From Dyella tabacisoli (GTDB lineage: Bacteria; Pseudomonadota; Gammaproteobacteria; Xanthomonadales; Rhodanobacteraceae), in the NCBI RefSeq assembly GCF_003350925.1, contig NZ_KZ857177.1, positions 70,689-134,688 on the forward strand: a DNA stretch of 64,000 bases, in the 5' to 3' direction. Positions 1-9,231 of this stretch are shown one piece after another. The notes below the pieces were generated by a model. That model was not told the DNA's origin. It made no database searches and saw only the letters and a list, made by a program, of their open reading frames with translations. The position numbers and the translations under genes are program-made. Each line of letters starts with the position of its first letter. Within the stretch, counting starts at the first letter, position 1.

Positions 1-49
1 GTTCCCCGTTCCCCGTTCCCCGTTCCCCGTTCCCCGTTCCCCGTTCCCC
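1..49. repeat. Heptamer tandem repeat (GTTCCCC)x7, truncated by window edge
   Basis: Seven perfect head-to-tail copies of GTTCCCC fill positions 1-49 and probably continue left of the window. The array lies directly after the stop codon of the AraC-family gene. The same heptamer forms a longer array at 44899-44988. Such intergenic arrays usually vary in copy number between strains. Confidence 0.95.
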
Positions 50-51
50 GT

Positions 52-855
52 TTACAGCCTCGCCGGGTGGTCAGATGCAAGATAAAGGCTGGGCGGTGCG
101 CCAAGTACGCGCCGAAAGGCAGCGGTAAATGCGCTGGGGTTGCCGTAGCCGAGATCCAGGGCCACCTGGGTGATCGATGCGCCATTGCCCAGCCGGGTCA
201 GCGCGGCGAGCAGGCAGGCCTGCTGGCGCCAATGGATGAAGCTCATGCCCGTCTGTGCCCGAAACAGTCGTGTGAAATTACGACGGCTCATGCCGGCGTG
301 CGTCGCCATGTTGTCGATGGTTATTTCCAGTGACGGCGTTTCGAGCAATTGGCGGCACAGGCTGGCCAGACGCCGGTCGTGCGGTAATGGTGTACTCAGG
401 GCGAGTGTGGGCATGCGTCTTATCTCGTCCAGCAACAAGGCCATCACGCGCCCATCGCGGCCGTCCAATTCGTATTCGGCAGGCAGATCCACCGCTTCCA
501 GTAATAGCTCATGCAGCAGCGGCGAAACCGCGATGACCTGGCAATGCGCGGGCAGGCCGGCGGCCTCGACGGCTTCGCGCCGAACATAGGCACTGCGAGT
601 GGATACCGGGCCGCTCATATGCACTTCGTGAGTGACGCCGGGGGGAATCCACAGTGCGCGCCGTGGTGGGACGACCCAGCTACCGGCGTTAGTGATGACG
701 GTAACGACGCCAGTCGCTGCATAAAGTAGCTGGCCGCGCCGATGCGAGTGACCGGGCAACACGTAGTGCGGCGGGAATTCGTTGCCGGTAGCCACCACGT
801 CACGTGGAGTGTCTTCGTAGCGGTCGACACGGGTGTTACGCACGATATGGCCCAA
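52..855 (-). CDS. AraC family transcriptional regulator with N-terminal cupin domain
   Basis: This 267-residue protein has the two-part plan of small-molecule-responsive AraC regulators. Residues about 20-90 form a cupin-like ligand-sensing part (HYVLPGHSHRRGQLLYA, then the WIPPGVTH turn). Residues about 165-260 carry two helix-turn-helix units (MSRRNFTRLFRAQTGMSF, then ALDLGYGNPSAFTAAFRR), the usual AraC C-terminus. It is divergent from the exporter gene at 985, with about 130 bp between the starts, a common arrangement for a local regulator and its efflux target. The ligand cannot be inferred. The reading frame stops just before the heptamer repeat. Confidence 0.93.
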   Translation of the reverse strand: MGHIVRNTRVDRYEDTPRDVVATGNEFPPHYVLPGHSHRRGQLLYAATGVVTVITNAGSWVVPPRRALWIPPGVTHEVHMSGPVSTRSAYVRREAVEAAGLPAHCQVIAVSPLLHELLLEAVDLPAEYELDGRDGRVMALLLDEIRRMPTLALSTPLPHDRRLASLCRQLLETPSLEITIDNMATHAGMSRRNFTRLFRAQTGMSFIHWRQQACLLAALTRLGNGASITQVALDLGYGNPSAFTAAFRRVLGAPPSLYLASDHPARL

Positions 856-984
856 ATTCGATAATTATTGACCCACTGATGCGAGCAGGCCGATGCCGCT
901 CACTTTATGGTGACATCCCCACGGACGCAACGGCATGGCTCCGTTCCCCGCCCCCTCTAGCTCAAGGTAGCTCGTCAAACCGTC

Positions 985-2259
985 ATGCAAACGCGCGTCG
1001 AAGAAGTGTCCTTGCCCGGAATAGCTCCACCCGAAGTCATTCAACCTGACACCGCTCAAGCTTCGCCGAGTGCGCCATCGGCCAAGGCCGATACCGAATT
1101 CGGCATTATCGGAGCGATCAGTTTTTCGCACTTGCTCAACGACATGATCCAGTCCTTGATCCTGGCGATTTATCCGATTCTCAAAGGCGATTTTTCGTTG
1201 AGCTTCGGTCAGGTCGGCTTGATTACGCTGACCTATCAGTTGACCGCTTCGCTCCTGCAACCATTGGTCGGTATGTATACCGACCGCAAGCCGATGCCGT
1301 TCTCGCTGCCGGTGGGTATGGGCTTTACCTTGTGCGGCTTGTTGCTGCTGGCTACGGCACAGACTTTTCCCGAGCTACTGTTCGCCGCGGCGCTGGTGGG
1401 TACGGGATCGTCGATATTCCATCCGGAATCTTCACGCGTAGCACGGCTGGCCTCGGGCGGACGACACGGATTGGCGCAGTCGCTATTTCAGGTCGGCGGC
1501 AATACCGGCGCTTCGCTAGGGCCCTTGCTGGCGGCCTGGATCATCGTGCCGCACGGGCGCGGCAGCGTGGCGTGGTTCGCGTTGGCGGCTTTGTTGGCGA
1601 TGGTGGTGCTGCTGCACGTCAGTCGTTGGTACAAAGAGCATCACGTAAGTCGTAGCAAGAGCCGCGCGCATGGGGCGCCGCATACGTTGACTCGGCAGCA
1701 GGTGATTGGCGCCGTGTCGATTCTCGGCTTGCTGATTTTCTCCAAATACTTTTACCTGGCCAGTCTGAGCAGTTATTACACCTTCTACTTGATTCACAAG
1801 TTTGGTGTGTCGGTGCCGAATGCGCAGACCCATTTGTTTGTATTTCTGTTTGCGGTGGCGGCCGGTTCGCTGATCGGTGGCCCGATAGGCGACCGCATCG
1901 GGCGCAAGTGGGTGATCTGGGCATCGATTCTTGGTGTTGCGCCGTTCACCTTGTTGCTGCCGCATGCCAACTTGTTCTGGACCGGCGTGTTGACGGTGAT
2001 TATCGGCCTGATCTTGTCGTCGGCGTTTTCGGCGATCTTGGTCTACGCACAAGAGTTGATCCCCGGACGAGTAGGCATGATCTCCGGTTTATTCTTCGGC
2101 TTCGCCTTCGGCATGGGCGGCATCGGTGCGGCGGTACTCGGTCATATCGCCGATGCCCGCGGTATCGAGTACGTGTATGGGCTATGTGCGTACTTGCCGT
2201 TGCTGGGGATGATTACGGTGTTGCTACCGAACCTGGAGCGGGCCTCCATCGCACGCTGA
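985..2259 (+). CDS. MFS transporter, fosmidomycin-resistance (Fsr) type
   Basis: The 424-residue protein has about twelve hydrophobic segments. The cytoplasmic N-terminal tail of about 35 residues is followed by ISFSHLLNDMIQSLILAIYP, which resembles the first helix of E. coli Fsr. The motif-A-like loops VGMYTDRKP and GPIGDRIGRKW occur in each half, and the GSSIFHPESSRVARLASGGRHG stretch is also typical of the Fsr subfamily. Family members export fosmidomycin or related toxic compounds using the proton gradient; the substrate here is unknown. The divergent AraC gene (52-855) is its probable regulator. Downstream is a convergent secreted-protein gene with a shared hairpin between them. Confidence 0.9.
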   Translation: MQTRVEEVSLPGIAPPEVIQPDTAQASPSAPSAKADTEFGIIGAISFSHLLNDMIQSLILAIYPILKGDFSLSFGQVGLITLTYQLTASLLQPLVGMYTDRKPMPFSLPVGMGFTLCGLLLLATAQTFPELLFAAALVGTGSSIFHPESSRVARLASGGRHGLAQSLFQVGGNTGASLGPLLAAWIIVPHGRGSVAWFALAALLAMVVLLHVSRWYKEHHVSRSKSRAHGAPHTLTRQQVIGAVSILGLLIFSKYFYLASLSSYYTFYLIHKFGVSVPNAQTHLFVFLFAVAAGSLIGGPIGDRIGRKWVIWASILGVAPFTLLLPHANLFWTGVLTVIIGLILSSAFSAILVYAQELIPGRVGMISGLFFGFAFGMGGIGAAVLGHIADARGIEYVYGLCAYLPLLGMITVLLPNLERASIAR

Positions 2260-2265
2260 TGAAGG

Positions 2266-2301
2266 GCCGTGCGCGGTGCATGTCGCCGCTCCGCGCACGG
2301 C
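2266..2301. terminator. Perfect 11-bp hairpin between convergent genes
   Basis: GCCGTGCGCGG (2266-2276) and CCGCGCACGGC (2291-2301) are exact reverse complements around a 14-nt loop. The hairpin lies between the stop of the + strand MFS gene and the stop of the - strand gene at 2307, so it could stop both transcripts. No clear T-run follows on either side. Confidence 0.5.
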
Positions 2302-2306
2302 GCCGG

Positions 2307-2699
2307 TCAATGCCAGATACCTTTGATTTGCGACAAGGTAAGGCCATTGATAACGCAATGATTGGGATTGTTGGTTTGAGGGTCGATCACGACTTTGCCG
2401 CCCAGATTGACGACCGTGGTTACTCCGCCAACGTTGCGCGCGGCGCCCCATACGCGAGTGGCATCAGTGGCGATCAGGGCATTCACGGTTACTGGAGTGT
2501 CGGCAATGTTCTTGCACAGAACAGATACGCCAGTGAGTCGACCGTTGATGTCGCTGTCTTCGTTGGCGTAGTTGGCGTTGGTGTTGGCAGCGCCGTCACG
2601 CACCATCAGCCAGCCTTTCGGGGCGTCGGCGGCATACACGGTGATGGCGAATGCCAACAGGCAGGACGTCACGGCGGTTATTCGAACCATATTTTTCAC
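2307..2699 (-). CDS. Small secreted protein of unknown function
   Basis: I do not recognise this family. The 130-residue protein begins with a signal peptide (VKNMVRITAVTSCLLAF, cleavage expected after VYAADA). The mature part is polar, and a single cysteine pair (VLCKN and PNHCVIN) could form a disulfide. I chose the GTG start at 2699 because GAGGTGATC lies just upstream; an ATG at 2720 in frame would put those bases inside the gene and add seven charged residues before the signal. It has no obvious functional partner: murB lies 181 bp upstream on the same strand. Confidence 0.7.
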   Translation of the reverse strand: MKNMVRITAVTSCLLAFAITVYAADAPKGWLMVRDGAANTNANYANEDSDINGRLTGVSVLCKNIADTPVTVNALIATDATRVWGAARNVGGVTTVVNLGGKVVIDPQTNNPNHCVINGLTLSQIKGIWH

Positions 2700-2880
2700 G
2701 GGATCACCTCGATCTCTCATTGCGCGACACAGGAGAGCGACGGCAGCCGGCGCCCGAGCTGCGGTCGGTCTAGCGCAACGGCCGGCAGCCCGAAACCAGC
2801 GTCACCGATGTCGATGGCGCGGCGTATCGGGCGAATGCTGATATCGAGGGTGGATAAAACGGAGCGGCTATCGAGATAGT

Positions 2881-3921
2881 TCAGATGACCAGCGGCTCGG
2901 CTTCCAGGGTGACGCCGAAGCGTGCGTGTACACCTTTGACTACCCGTTGCGCCAACGCCCACAACTCGGCGCCGGTGGCCTTGCCGTGATTGACCAGCAC
3001 CAAGGCGTGCCGGTTGGAAATACCGGCATCGCCTTCGCGCAGTCCCTTGAAGCCGGCGGTTTCGATAAGCCACGCGGCCGAGAGCTTCCAGCGGCCGTCG
3101 GCACCGGGCCAGGCGACCAATGCCGGGTGTTCGCGCTTGAGCGCTTCACCTTGCGCGGCATCGATCATCGGATTCTTGAAGAAGCTGCCGGCGTTGCCGA
3201 TCACCGCAGGATCGGGCAATTTGCGTGTGCGTAAATGCACGACGGCTTCAGCGACATGGAACGGGGCGGGTTTATCCACGCCCATTCGCGCCAACTCTTC
3301 GCGAATGCCGGCGTAGTCGAGCCGCAGTGCGTGCATGCGCGGCAGTACAAAGCGCACGGCGGTGACGATGTAACGGCCTGGCTCGCGTTTGAATACGGAG
3401 TCGCGATAAGCAAAGGCGCAGGCTTCGTGATCGAGAATAGCCACACGGCGTTCAACCGTGTCCCATGCCTCCACACTCTCGATAAATTCAGCGACCTCGG
3501 TGCCATAGGCGCCGATGTTCTGGATCGGCGCGGCGCCAACCGTGCCGGGAATCAGAATCAGGTTTTCCAGGCCGGCGAAGCCTTGGCCCAGTGCCCAGCG
3601 CACGAAGTCGTCCCAGCGCTCGCCGGCGGCTACCGCGATGCGGGCGTGATCGCCATCGTTCTCGATATGCACGCCGCGGGTGGCCATCGCCAGTACGGTG
3701 CCGTCGAAGTCGCCGGTGAACAGCATATTGCTGCCCTCGCCGAGTACCAGCAGCTTGTTTTGACGCACGGCTGGGAAATCGAGCAGTTCGGCCAGCCTGC
3801 TGGCATCGTGGACTTCGGCCAGCAGCTTCGCCTGCGCCGCAACGCGCAGCGTATTGCGGGTTGCCAGCGAGGCGTTTTCGATCAGCGTATAGCCGCCCAT
3901 ATCAATGCGTTCAGCCGGCAT
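2881..3921 (-). CDS. murB: UDP-N-acetylenolpyruvoylglucosamine reductase MurB
   Basis: MurB uses NADPH and FAD to reduce UDP-GlcNAc-enolpyruvate to UDP-MurNAc in cytoplasmic peptidoglycan synthesis. At 346 residues it matches the E. coli-type (type I) enzyme. It has the FAD-binding stretch LGEGSNMLF, the segment [17 protein letters not shown], the arginine in YRDSVFK, and the catalytic serine in [10 protein letters not shown]. The C-terminal [10 protein letters not shown] supplies the expected acidic residue. Its start overlaps the end of pyrD by 11 bp, so methyltransferase, pyrD and murB probably share a transcript. Confidence 0.97.
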   Translation of the reverse strand: MPAERIDMGGYTLIENASLATRNTLRVAAQAKLLAEVHDASRLAELLDFPAVRQNKLLVLGEGSNMLFTGDFDGTVLAMATRGVHIENDGDHARIAVAAGERWDDFVRWALGQGFAGLENLILIPGTVGAAPIQNIGAYGTEVAEFIESVEAWDTVERRVAILDHEACAFAYRDSVFKREPGRYIVTAVRFVLPRMHALRLDYAGIREELARMGVDKPAPFHVAEAVVHLRTRKLPDPAVIGNAGSFFKNPMIDAAQGEALKREHPALVAWPGADGRWKLSAAWLIETAGFKGLREGDAGISNRHALVLVNHGKATGAELWALAQRVVKGVHARFGVTLEAEPLVI

Positions 3922-4948
3922 GAGTGTCCTCGCGCTGGCGACGAATCTCGTCGACGCATTCGCCGATCAGTTGTGGGCCGCGATACACCATGCCCGAATA
4001 TAGCTGCACCAGCGAGGCGCCGGCATCGATCTTTTCGGCGGCATCGCTGCCATCGAGAATGCCGCCCACGCCGATAATCCCTATCCGCCCCTTCAGTCGT
4101 ACGTGCATGCCACGCTGCACCGCGGTGGAGCGTGCAAACAAGGGCTTGCCGGAAAGACCGCCCATTTCGTTGCTTTGCGGGTCGCTGGCTACGGCGCTGC
4201 GGTCGATGGTGGTGTTGGTGCAGATCACCCCATCCACCTGCGCACTCAGCAGCACCTCGGCGATGGCGTCCAGCTCGGTCTCGGCCAGGTCAGGGGCGAT
4301 CTTCAACAGCATGGGCTTGCGTGCGCCTTGCTGTGAGCCGAGCCGCTCTTGAGCTTCGCGCAGGGTTTCGATAAAGCGGCGCAGGGTGGCCTCCTCTTGC
4401 AAGTCGCGCAGGCCCTGCGTGTTCGGCGAAGAGATGTTTACCGTGATGTAGTGGGCGTGTGCATAGACGCGCTCAAGGCAGAACAGATAATCGTCCACCG
4501 AGCGTTCGTTCGGGGTGTCCTTGTTCTTGCCGATGTTGATACCGAGCACGCCGCGATAGCTGGAGTTCTGCACATTGCGAACCAAGGCATCGACACCATC
4601 GTTGTTAAAACCAAAGCGATTGATGATGGCCTCGTGGTTGGGCAGGCGAAACATGCGCGGCTTGTCGTTGCCCGGTTGCGGGCGCGGTGTGACCGTACCC
4701 ACTTCGACAAAGCCAAAGCCCAGTGCGCCGAGCGCATCGAGATGATCGGCGTTTTTATCCAGCCCGGCTGCAAGGCCAACCGGATTCGGAAAGCGGATAC
4801 CAAACGCGGTCACCGGCAACTCGGCTGGTGGCTTGGCAATGTATTGACTCAGATGGCTGCGATGAGCGACATCGAGCCCATACAGGGTGACGCGATGTGC
4901 TGTCTCGGGAGACAGCGCGAATAGCAACGGGCGAAGCCATTCATACAT
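3911..4948 (-). CDS. pyrD: Dihydroorotate dehydrogenase (quinone), class 2
   Basis: PyrD oxidises dihydroorotate to orotate in pyrimidine synthesis, passing electrons through FMN to the quinone pool at the inner membrane. The 345-residue length and N-terminal amphipathic extension ([18 protein letters not shown]) fit the membrane-associated class 2 enzyme. The catalytic serine lies in [13 protein letters not shown], the pyrimidine-binding region in [20 protein letters not shown] and NRFGFNND, and the phosphate/FMN site in GIIGVGGI and [11 protein letters not shown]. It lies 2 bp after the methyltransferase gene and overlaps murB. Confidence 0.97.
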   Translation of the reverse strand: MYEWLRPLLFALSPETAHRVTLYGLDVAHRSHLSQYIAKPPAELPVTAFGIRFPNPVGLAAGLDKNADHLDALGALGFGFVEVGTVTPRPQPGNDKPRMFRLPNHEAIINRFGFNNDGVDALVRNVQNSSYRGVLGINIGKNKDTPNERSVDDYLFCLERVYAHAHYITVNISSPNTQGLRDLQEEATLRRFIETLREAQERLGSQQGARKPMLLKIAPDLAETELDAIAEVLLSAQVDGVICTNTTIDRSAVASDPQSNEMGGLSGKPLFARSTAVQRGMHVRLKGRIGIIGVGGILDGSDAAEKIDAGASLVQLYSGMVYRGPQLIGECVDEIRRQREDTHAG

Positions 4949-4950
4949 AG

Positions 4951-5733
4951 TTAGATCGCCTTATCCGGGTTGACGCAGCCGACGTAGATGCAAGTGTCAT
5001 AGTCAAAGCTGATGCGGTCATGCTCGGCGCAGGCATCGAATAGTTCGCGCAAGCTGCGCAGCATGGGTTCGTGATTGATGTGGCCGGCTTGCGGCGCATA
5101 CGACGAAGACATCAGCCGCCCGCGCAAGGCATCGAAATCCAGGCGCTGAGCATGCTCGAAACGGGCCGTGCCACGAAAGCCTGTGCCAAACCATTCACGC
5201 ATTTGTGCTTCGTCAGGGTAGTGCTCGGCGACGCGGGCGTAATCGCTGCTGTAGTTGCGCAGCAGGGCTTCGTAACCTTCCAGGAAGGGCGTGCCGAGCA
5301 GGCGGCGCGAGTTCCAGTAGATCGCCGCGAGCCCCTTCGGCCGCAGGATGCGATGAAACTCGCATCGGCTGGCGACGGGGTCGAACCAATGAAAGGCCTG
5401 CGCCACTGAGATCAGATCGACACTGTGATCGTCGAGCCCGCTGGCGTCGGCGCGGCCGTCGATTGCACGAAAGTCAGGGTAATCGGCCAGCCAACGTTCG
5501 GCAGCGGCACGCATCGGTGTATTCGGCTCAACGGCGATCACCTGATGGCCGGCATCGAGAAACAGCTTGCTGGAAATACCCGTGCCGGCGCCGATATCGG
5601 CGACCTGCCAGCGAGCGCTTACGCCGTGTTCGCGATGTAGCCATTGGAGCAGGGCAGGCGGGTAATCGGGCCGGTAACGGACATAGTCCTCGACACGGTC
5701 GCTGAAGCGCTGGGTGGATTGAAGATCAGACAT
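4951..5733 (-). CDS. Class I SAM-dependent methyltransferase
   Basis: The 260-residue protein carries the methyltransferase 11/25-type fold. The glycine-rich SAM motif [18 protein letters not shown] spans about residues 45-62, the acidic ribose-binding residue follows in VIAVEPN, and motif II appears as [15 protein letters not shown]. The histidine/tryptophan pair in the last motif is common in bacterial small-molecule methyltransferases. The substrate is unknown. It is the first gene of a tight group with pyrD and murB, but nothing in it indicates a role in pyrimidine or wall synthesis. Confidence 0.9.
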   Translation of the reverse strand: MSDLQSTQRFSDRVEDYVRYRPDYPPALLQWLHREHGVSARWQVADIGAGTGISSKLFLDAGHQVIAVEPNTPMRAAAERWLADYPDFRAIDGRADASGLDDHSVDLISVAQAFHWFDPVASRCEFHRILRPKGLAAIYWNSRRLLGTPFLEGYEALLRNYSSDYARVAEHYPDEAQMREWFGTGFRGTARFEHAQRLDFDALRGRLMSSSYAPQAGHINHEPMLRSLRELFDACAEHDRISFDYDTCIYVGCVNPDKAI

Positions 5734-5810
5734 GGCAGTTCAGCCCGAAAATCGTTGGCCGCGCGCAAACCGGCACCGACGTGTGCCGATGCCGCACATT
5801 GGCAGTTAAC

Positions 5811-5837
5811 GGATCACCGGCGGCTAGCCGGTGATCC
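5811..5837. terminator. Perfect 11-bp hairpin after the ALDH gene
   Basis: GGATCACCGGC (5811-5821) and GCCGGTGATCC (5827-5837) pair exactly around the loop GGCTA. It begins 7 bp past the end of the - strand aldehyde dehydrogenase gene and precedes the methyltransferase gene, so it is a likely transcription stop. The U-tract is weak (GTTAAC). Confidence 0.55.
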
Positions 5838-5844
5838 GTCGGTA

Positions 5845-7380
5845 TTACAGGTCGAACTTGATGCCCTGCGCCAGCGGCAACGCGTTCGAATAGTTGATGG
5901 TGTTGGTCTGGCGGCGCATATAGACCTTCCATGCATCCGAGCCCGATTCGCGACCACCGCCGGTTTCTTTTTCACCGCCAAAGGCGCCGCCGATCTCGGC
6001 GCCGGAGGTGCCGATGTTGACGTTGGCGATACCGCAGTCCGAACCGGCTGCCGAGAGGTACTGCTCGGCCACCTTCAGGTTCTGCGTAAAGATCGCCGAG
6101 GACAGGCCCTGCGGCACGCTGTTTTGCAGTTCGATCGCGTCGTCCAGGGTCTTGAACGGCATCACATAGAGAATTGGCGCGAAGGTTTCGGTCTGCACGA
6201 CTTCGTCGCTGTTCTTCAGTCCGGTAACAATGGTCGGCAGCACGAAATTGCCCGGACGGTCGGAGAGTGCCTTGCCGCCGGTGCGCACGTTGCCACCGTT
6301 GGCTTTGGCTTTTTCGACCGCAGCAAGATAAGCGCTTACCGCGTCTTTGCTATTGAGCGGGCCCATCAGCGTGGTGGCCTGGGTCGGATCGCCGATCTTG
6401 CTTTCCACCTGAGCGTAAGCCTTGACCAGGGTCTCGACCACTTCGTCGTGAATCGATTCATGTACAAACAAGCGGCGCGTCGATGTACAGCGCTGGCCGG
6501 CCGTGCCGACGGCGCCGAACACGATGGCCGGAATCGCCAGTTTCAGGTCCGCGCTGTCGTCCACGATGATTGCGTTATTGCCACCCAGCTCCAGCAGCGA
6601 GCGGCCCATGCGCTGTGCCACACGCTCGCCTACCATGCGGCCGACCTTGGTCGAGCCGGTAAAGCTGATAAGCGGGATCCGCTTGTCGTCGACAAAGCCC
6701 TGCGACAAGTCAGTGCCGGCGTCGTTGAACATAAAGAACAGATCCGGGAAGCCCGCGGCACGCAATGCTTCGTTGCAAGCCTTCATGCTTGCGATAGCCG
6801 ATAGTGGGGTCTTCGGCGACGGCTTCCAAATGCAGATATCGCCACAGACCGTGGCCAGGAACGCATTCCATGCCCACACTGCCACCGGGAAATTGAACGC
6901 GCTGATGATGCCGACCAGGCCCAGCGGCTGGTACTGCTCATACATGCGATGACCCGGACGCTCCGAGTGCATGGTGTAGCCATAGAGCATGCGGCTCTGG
7001 CCCACTGCGAAGTCGGCGATATCGATCATCTCCTGCACTTCGCCGTCGCCTTCGGGCTTGATCTTGCCCATCTCCAGCGCCACCAGCGAACCCAGGGCAT
7101 CCTTGTGCTTGCGCAGTGCCTCGCCACACAAGCGAACCGCTTCGCCGCGCTGCGGTGCCGGCGTGCTGCGCCACACTTTAAAGGCTTCCTGCGCACGCTT
7201 GACGATGATTTCGTAGTCAGCCGCGCTGGATGCATGCACGGTAGCAATCACTTCGCCGGTGGCCGGATTCACCGGCTGCAAGGCACCCGCATCGGTGGTC
7301 TTGGACCACTCGCCCTGGCCGAGATAGGTACCGGACTGCTCACTACCAAGGCCGAGCGCCTTGAGGATTTCGTGGGACAT
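5845..7380 (-). CDS. Aldehyde dehydrogenase, ALDH7 family (L-piperidine-6-carboxylate / alpha-aminoadipate semialdehyde dehydrogenase-like)
   Basis: This is a 511-residue NAD(P)-dependent aldehyde dehydrogenase. The catalytic cysteine lies in [13 protein letters not shown] and the general-base glutamate in [10 protein letters not shown]. The NAD-binding loop reads [12 protein letters not shown]. The [18 protein letters not shown] segment near the C-terminus and [10 protein letters not shown] are characteristic of the ALDH7/AASADH branch, which oxidises alpha-aminoadipate semialdehyde in lysine breakdown. I set the start at 7380 ([10 protein letters not shown]) because AGGAG lies 6 bp upstream; the frame stays open to 7638 but that part looks noncoding. 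No lysine-degradation partner is nearby. Confidence 0.93.
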   Translation of the reverse strand: MSHEILKALGLGSEQSGTYLGQGEWSKTTDAGALQPVNPATGEVIATVHASSAADYEIIVKRAQEAFKVWRSTPAPQRGEAVRLCGEALRKHKDALGSLVALEMGKIKPEGDGEVQEMIDIADFAVGQSRMLYGYTMHSERPGHRMYEQYQPLGLVGIISAFNFPVAVWAWNAFLATVCGDICIWKPSPKTPLSAIASMKACNEALRAAGFPDLFFMFNDAGTDLSQGFVDDKRIPLISFTGSTKVGRMVGERVAQRMGRSLLELGGNNAIIVDDSADLKLAIPAIVFGAVGTAGQRCTSTRRLFVHESIHDEVVETLVKAYAQVESKIGDPTQATTLMGPLNSKDAVSAYLAAVEKAKANGGNVRTGGKALSDRPGNFVLPTIVTGLKNSDEVVQTETFAPILYVMPFKTLDDAIELQNSVPQGLSSAIFTQNLKVAEQYLSAAGSDCGIANVNIGTSGAEIGGAFGGEKETGGGRESGSDAWKVYMRRQTNTINYSNALPLAQGIKFDL

Positions 7381-7771
7381 GCTTGGCTCCTGCGCCTGGC
7401 GCCAGAGGCGCCGTGGGGAAAACGCCAATTCTAGCAGGCCGTGCGTTACTACCGGATCGGGCGAAATGGCGATCCATGCAGAAATTCCATAGCTGCCCTC
7501 ACAGCTCGGTTGGATCGAGTGTTTCCCTCTTGAACATGGGGCGCAAGGCGTGGCGGCCTTACAAATCAATAGATTGTGATGGTCGGGTTGATCTGTCACT
7601 TGCAGATCAGGTCGTCGGCGCGCCTGGGCGATCTTCAACGAATCGTTCGCGATAGCCGAGGGCCATTCGTTTAGGTTGGATCGTTGGCAAGCACAGTGCT
7701 GGCGCTGGCTACTCGTCAGACATCATGTCGAATTTGCCGCTGCGTTCCTTCGCAGCGGCATTTGATGGCTA
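7381..7771. other. Intergenic region upstream of the ALDH gene with an inverted repeat
   Basis: No gene is visible in these 391 bases. They contain TGATCTG-TCACTTG-CAGATCA at 7589-7609 (exact 7-bp arms, 7-nt spacer) and a looser A/T-rich dyad at about 7565-7580. Either could be an operator, but both lie about 200 bp from the ALDH start. Confidence 0.5.
7736..7759. terminator. 9-bp hairpin after the tail-like gene
   Basis: GCCGCTGCG (7736-7744) and CGCAGCGGC (7751-7759) pair around TTCCTT, 12 bp beyond the stop of the - strand gene at 7772. No strong T-run follows, so termination is only plausible. Confidence 0.45.
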
Positions 7772-8800
7772 TTAGCTGCCGATCAGGCCATGCGTTTTGA
7801 GATCTGCGATAAGTGCAGCGAGGGTTTGCGCGACTTTCAGCAGCGATACTGTATTTGGATCGAAACCGTCACGTGAAACCGAGTTTGGGTTGAGGCTTTC
7901 GCCCCAGCCGCTTTGACGAGAGGTGATGACCTGCTGTCCAAAAATTTGATACGCGCCAGTAATGCTTAATGTGCCGTCATCGTTGAAGTCGAAAACATGA
8001 CTGTTAGGAGCCTCATAGCGGAGGCGGGTGGCAGACTGGATGTATTGCAGCGTGCGCGTGTTGTTGCCGTTGAAGGCGATGCTGTGATCGTGCTGAAGGA
8101 GAATGGCCGCGCCACCGGTATCGAAAACCGCATTCGTCGTATCAATGCAGTAGTCAAACGCGGTCGTATTTCCGATACGGCCGAAGGAAATGCCACGGCT
8201 AAATCTTGAATTAGCCTGGCCGCTGCTGTCGCCGGTGAGCGCCATGCCAATGCCTAGCGTCATCCCCGGGCCTGCCGGATTCTCCAGCTTGCCCATTATT
8301 GCGATACCTATGCGCTGAAGATGGGCATCCGTTCCATTCGCAAAGATATCCAACTCATATCCCAGCGTTCCAGTGGCTGGATCGGCGCTTGCGGACTTTT
8401 CATGCGTCTCCGTAACGAGGCCCCAGACAGGGCCGGTGCTGTATTTGTTTGCCTGTGAGCCCATCGCAAAATTTTGACCACCGGTGCTGTGGTTGTCCTG
8501 GATGACGAACAGGCCGGACTCGAATGGGTTGATGCTCGATTGAACATTGGATGTAACGAGTAAGGCCGAGTTGAGAAAGCCGGCACTGCCACCTTGATAA
8601 CTGACGTCGCGCCGCACACTGAACGAATAAACGTCAGTCGCCGCTGCCATGCCATCATAAAAAATGGTTCTGTTGGTATTAATTGCAGGTCGGCCGGTGC
8701 CGCCGAGGTCATAAAACTGTGGAATCTTTCCAACTGCTGCCGTATTCGATACCTCGCTGCTATCAATAGGCGTCATGGGTAGCGACTGATAAGTATTCAT
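7772..8800 (-). CDS. Phage tail fibre-like protein, orphan
   Basis: I do not recognise a named family. The 342-residue protein is rich in Gly, Ser, Thr and Asn with short beta-type stretches (QGGSAGFLNSALLVTSNV, TRTLQYIQSATRLRYEAPN) and ends in a short helix (SLLKVAQTLAALIADLKTHG). This composition resembles phage receptor-binding or capsid-decoration proteins. There is no signal peptide or membrane segment. The start at 8800 has AAGGA seven bases upstream; the frame is open to 8893 without support. No other phage gene is nearby, so it is a relic, a moron-type gene or a domesticated surface protein. A 25-bp palindrome lies 66 bp upstream of the start. Confidence 0.6.
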   Translation of the reverse strand: MNTYQSLPMTPIDSSEVSNTAAVGKIPQFYDLGGTGRPAINTNRTIFYDGMAAATDVYSFSVRRDVSYQGGSAGFLNSALLVTSNVQSSINPFESGLFVIQDNHSTGGQNFAMGSQANKYSTGPVWGLVTETHEKSASADPATGTLGYELDIFANGTDAHLQRIGIAIMGKLENPAGPGMTLGIGMALTGDSSGQANSRFSRGISFGRIGNTTAFDYCIDTTNAVFDTGGAAILLQHDHSIAFNGNNTRTLQYIQSATRLRYEAPNSHVFDFNDDGTLSITGAYQIFGQQVITSRQSGWGESLNPNSVSRDGFDPNTVSLLKVAQTLAALIADLKTHGLIGS

Positions 8801-8866
8801 GCTTCGATCCTTGGATTGCTTGACGTCGGTTGATTGCGGACGACCGGGAGACTGGGTGTACGTTGG

Positions 8867-8891
8867 GGCCTGCAGGAGACTCCTGCAGGCC
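8867..8891. repeat. 25-bp near-perfect palindrome upstream of the tail-like gene
   Basis: GGCCTGCAGGAG (8867-8878) and CTCCTGCAGGCC (8880-8891) are exact reverse complements separated by one A. There is no T-run on either side, so it is not a typical terminator. It could be an operator for the - strand gene at 8800 or the scar of a mobile insertion. Confidence 0.8.
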
Positions 8892-8994
8892 AAGGAGGTT
8901 GGGATACTGCTGTCTCAAATGACGCGATCACCTATACTCTTGCCCCTTCGGCAAGGCTCGGGTTTGTACCGGCCTTTTGCAGAACCACAATCTG

Positions 8995-9071
8995 GCCCCC
9001 GTAGCTCAGTTGGATAGAGCGTCCCCCTCCTAAGGGGAAGGTCGTACGTTCGAATCGTATCGGGGGCACCA
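8995..9071 (+). tRNA. tRNA-Arg (anticodon CCT)
   Basis: The 77-nt sequence folds as a standard cloverleaf. The acceptor GCCCCCG pairs with CGGGGGC, the D-stem is GCTC/GAGC, and the anticodon stem is TCCCC/GGGGA with loop CTCCTAA giving anticodon CCT. The T-arm contains TTCGAAT, and CCA is encoded. A possible -10 element TATACT at 8933-8938 lies upstream without a clear -35. Confidence 0.97.
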
Positions 9072-9231
9072 TTCTTTCTCGCCTTGCAGGTTCAGGGCGC
9101 GCAGATATTTATCTGTAACAACAGGCTCCGGCGCCAAGTGTTGCCGATGGGTTGCCGTCAAAGTGCCTCTCATAGACTAGCTTCGTGATATATCCGGGTT
9201 CACCAGATAGCCACGACCGATGGAGAGCGTC

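Noticed and set aside
1..49. Tandem repeats as a possible CRISPR array (also 44899-44988)
   Set aside because: The unit is 7 bp with no spacers, and no cas gene is present.
2717..3073. 118-residue frame on the minus strand in the murB region
   Set aside because: It overlaps murB in another frame and has no family features or ribosome site.
7772..9071. A complete prophage next to tRNA-Arg
   Set aside because: No integrase, terminase, portal or lysis gene is present and no direct repeat of the tRNA end is visible; only one tail-like gene exists.
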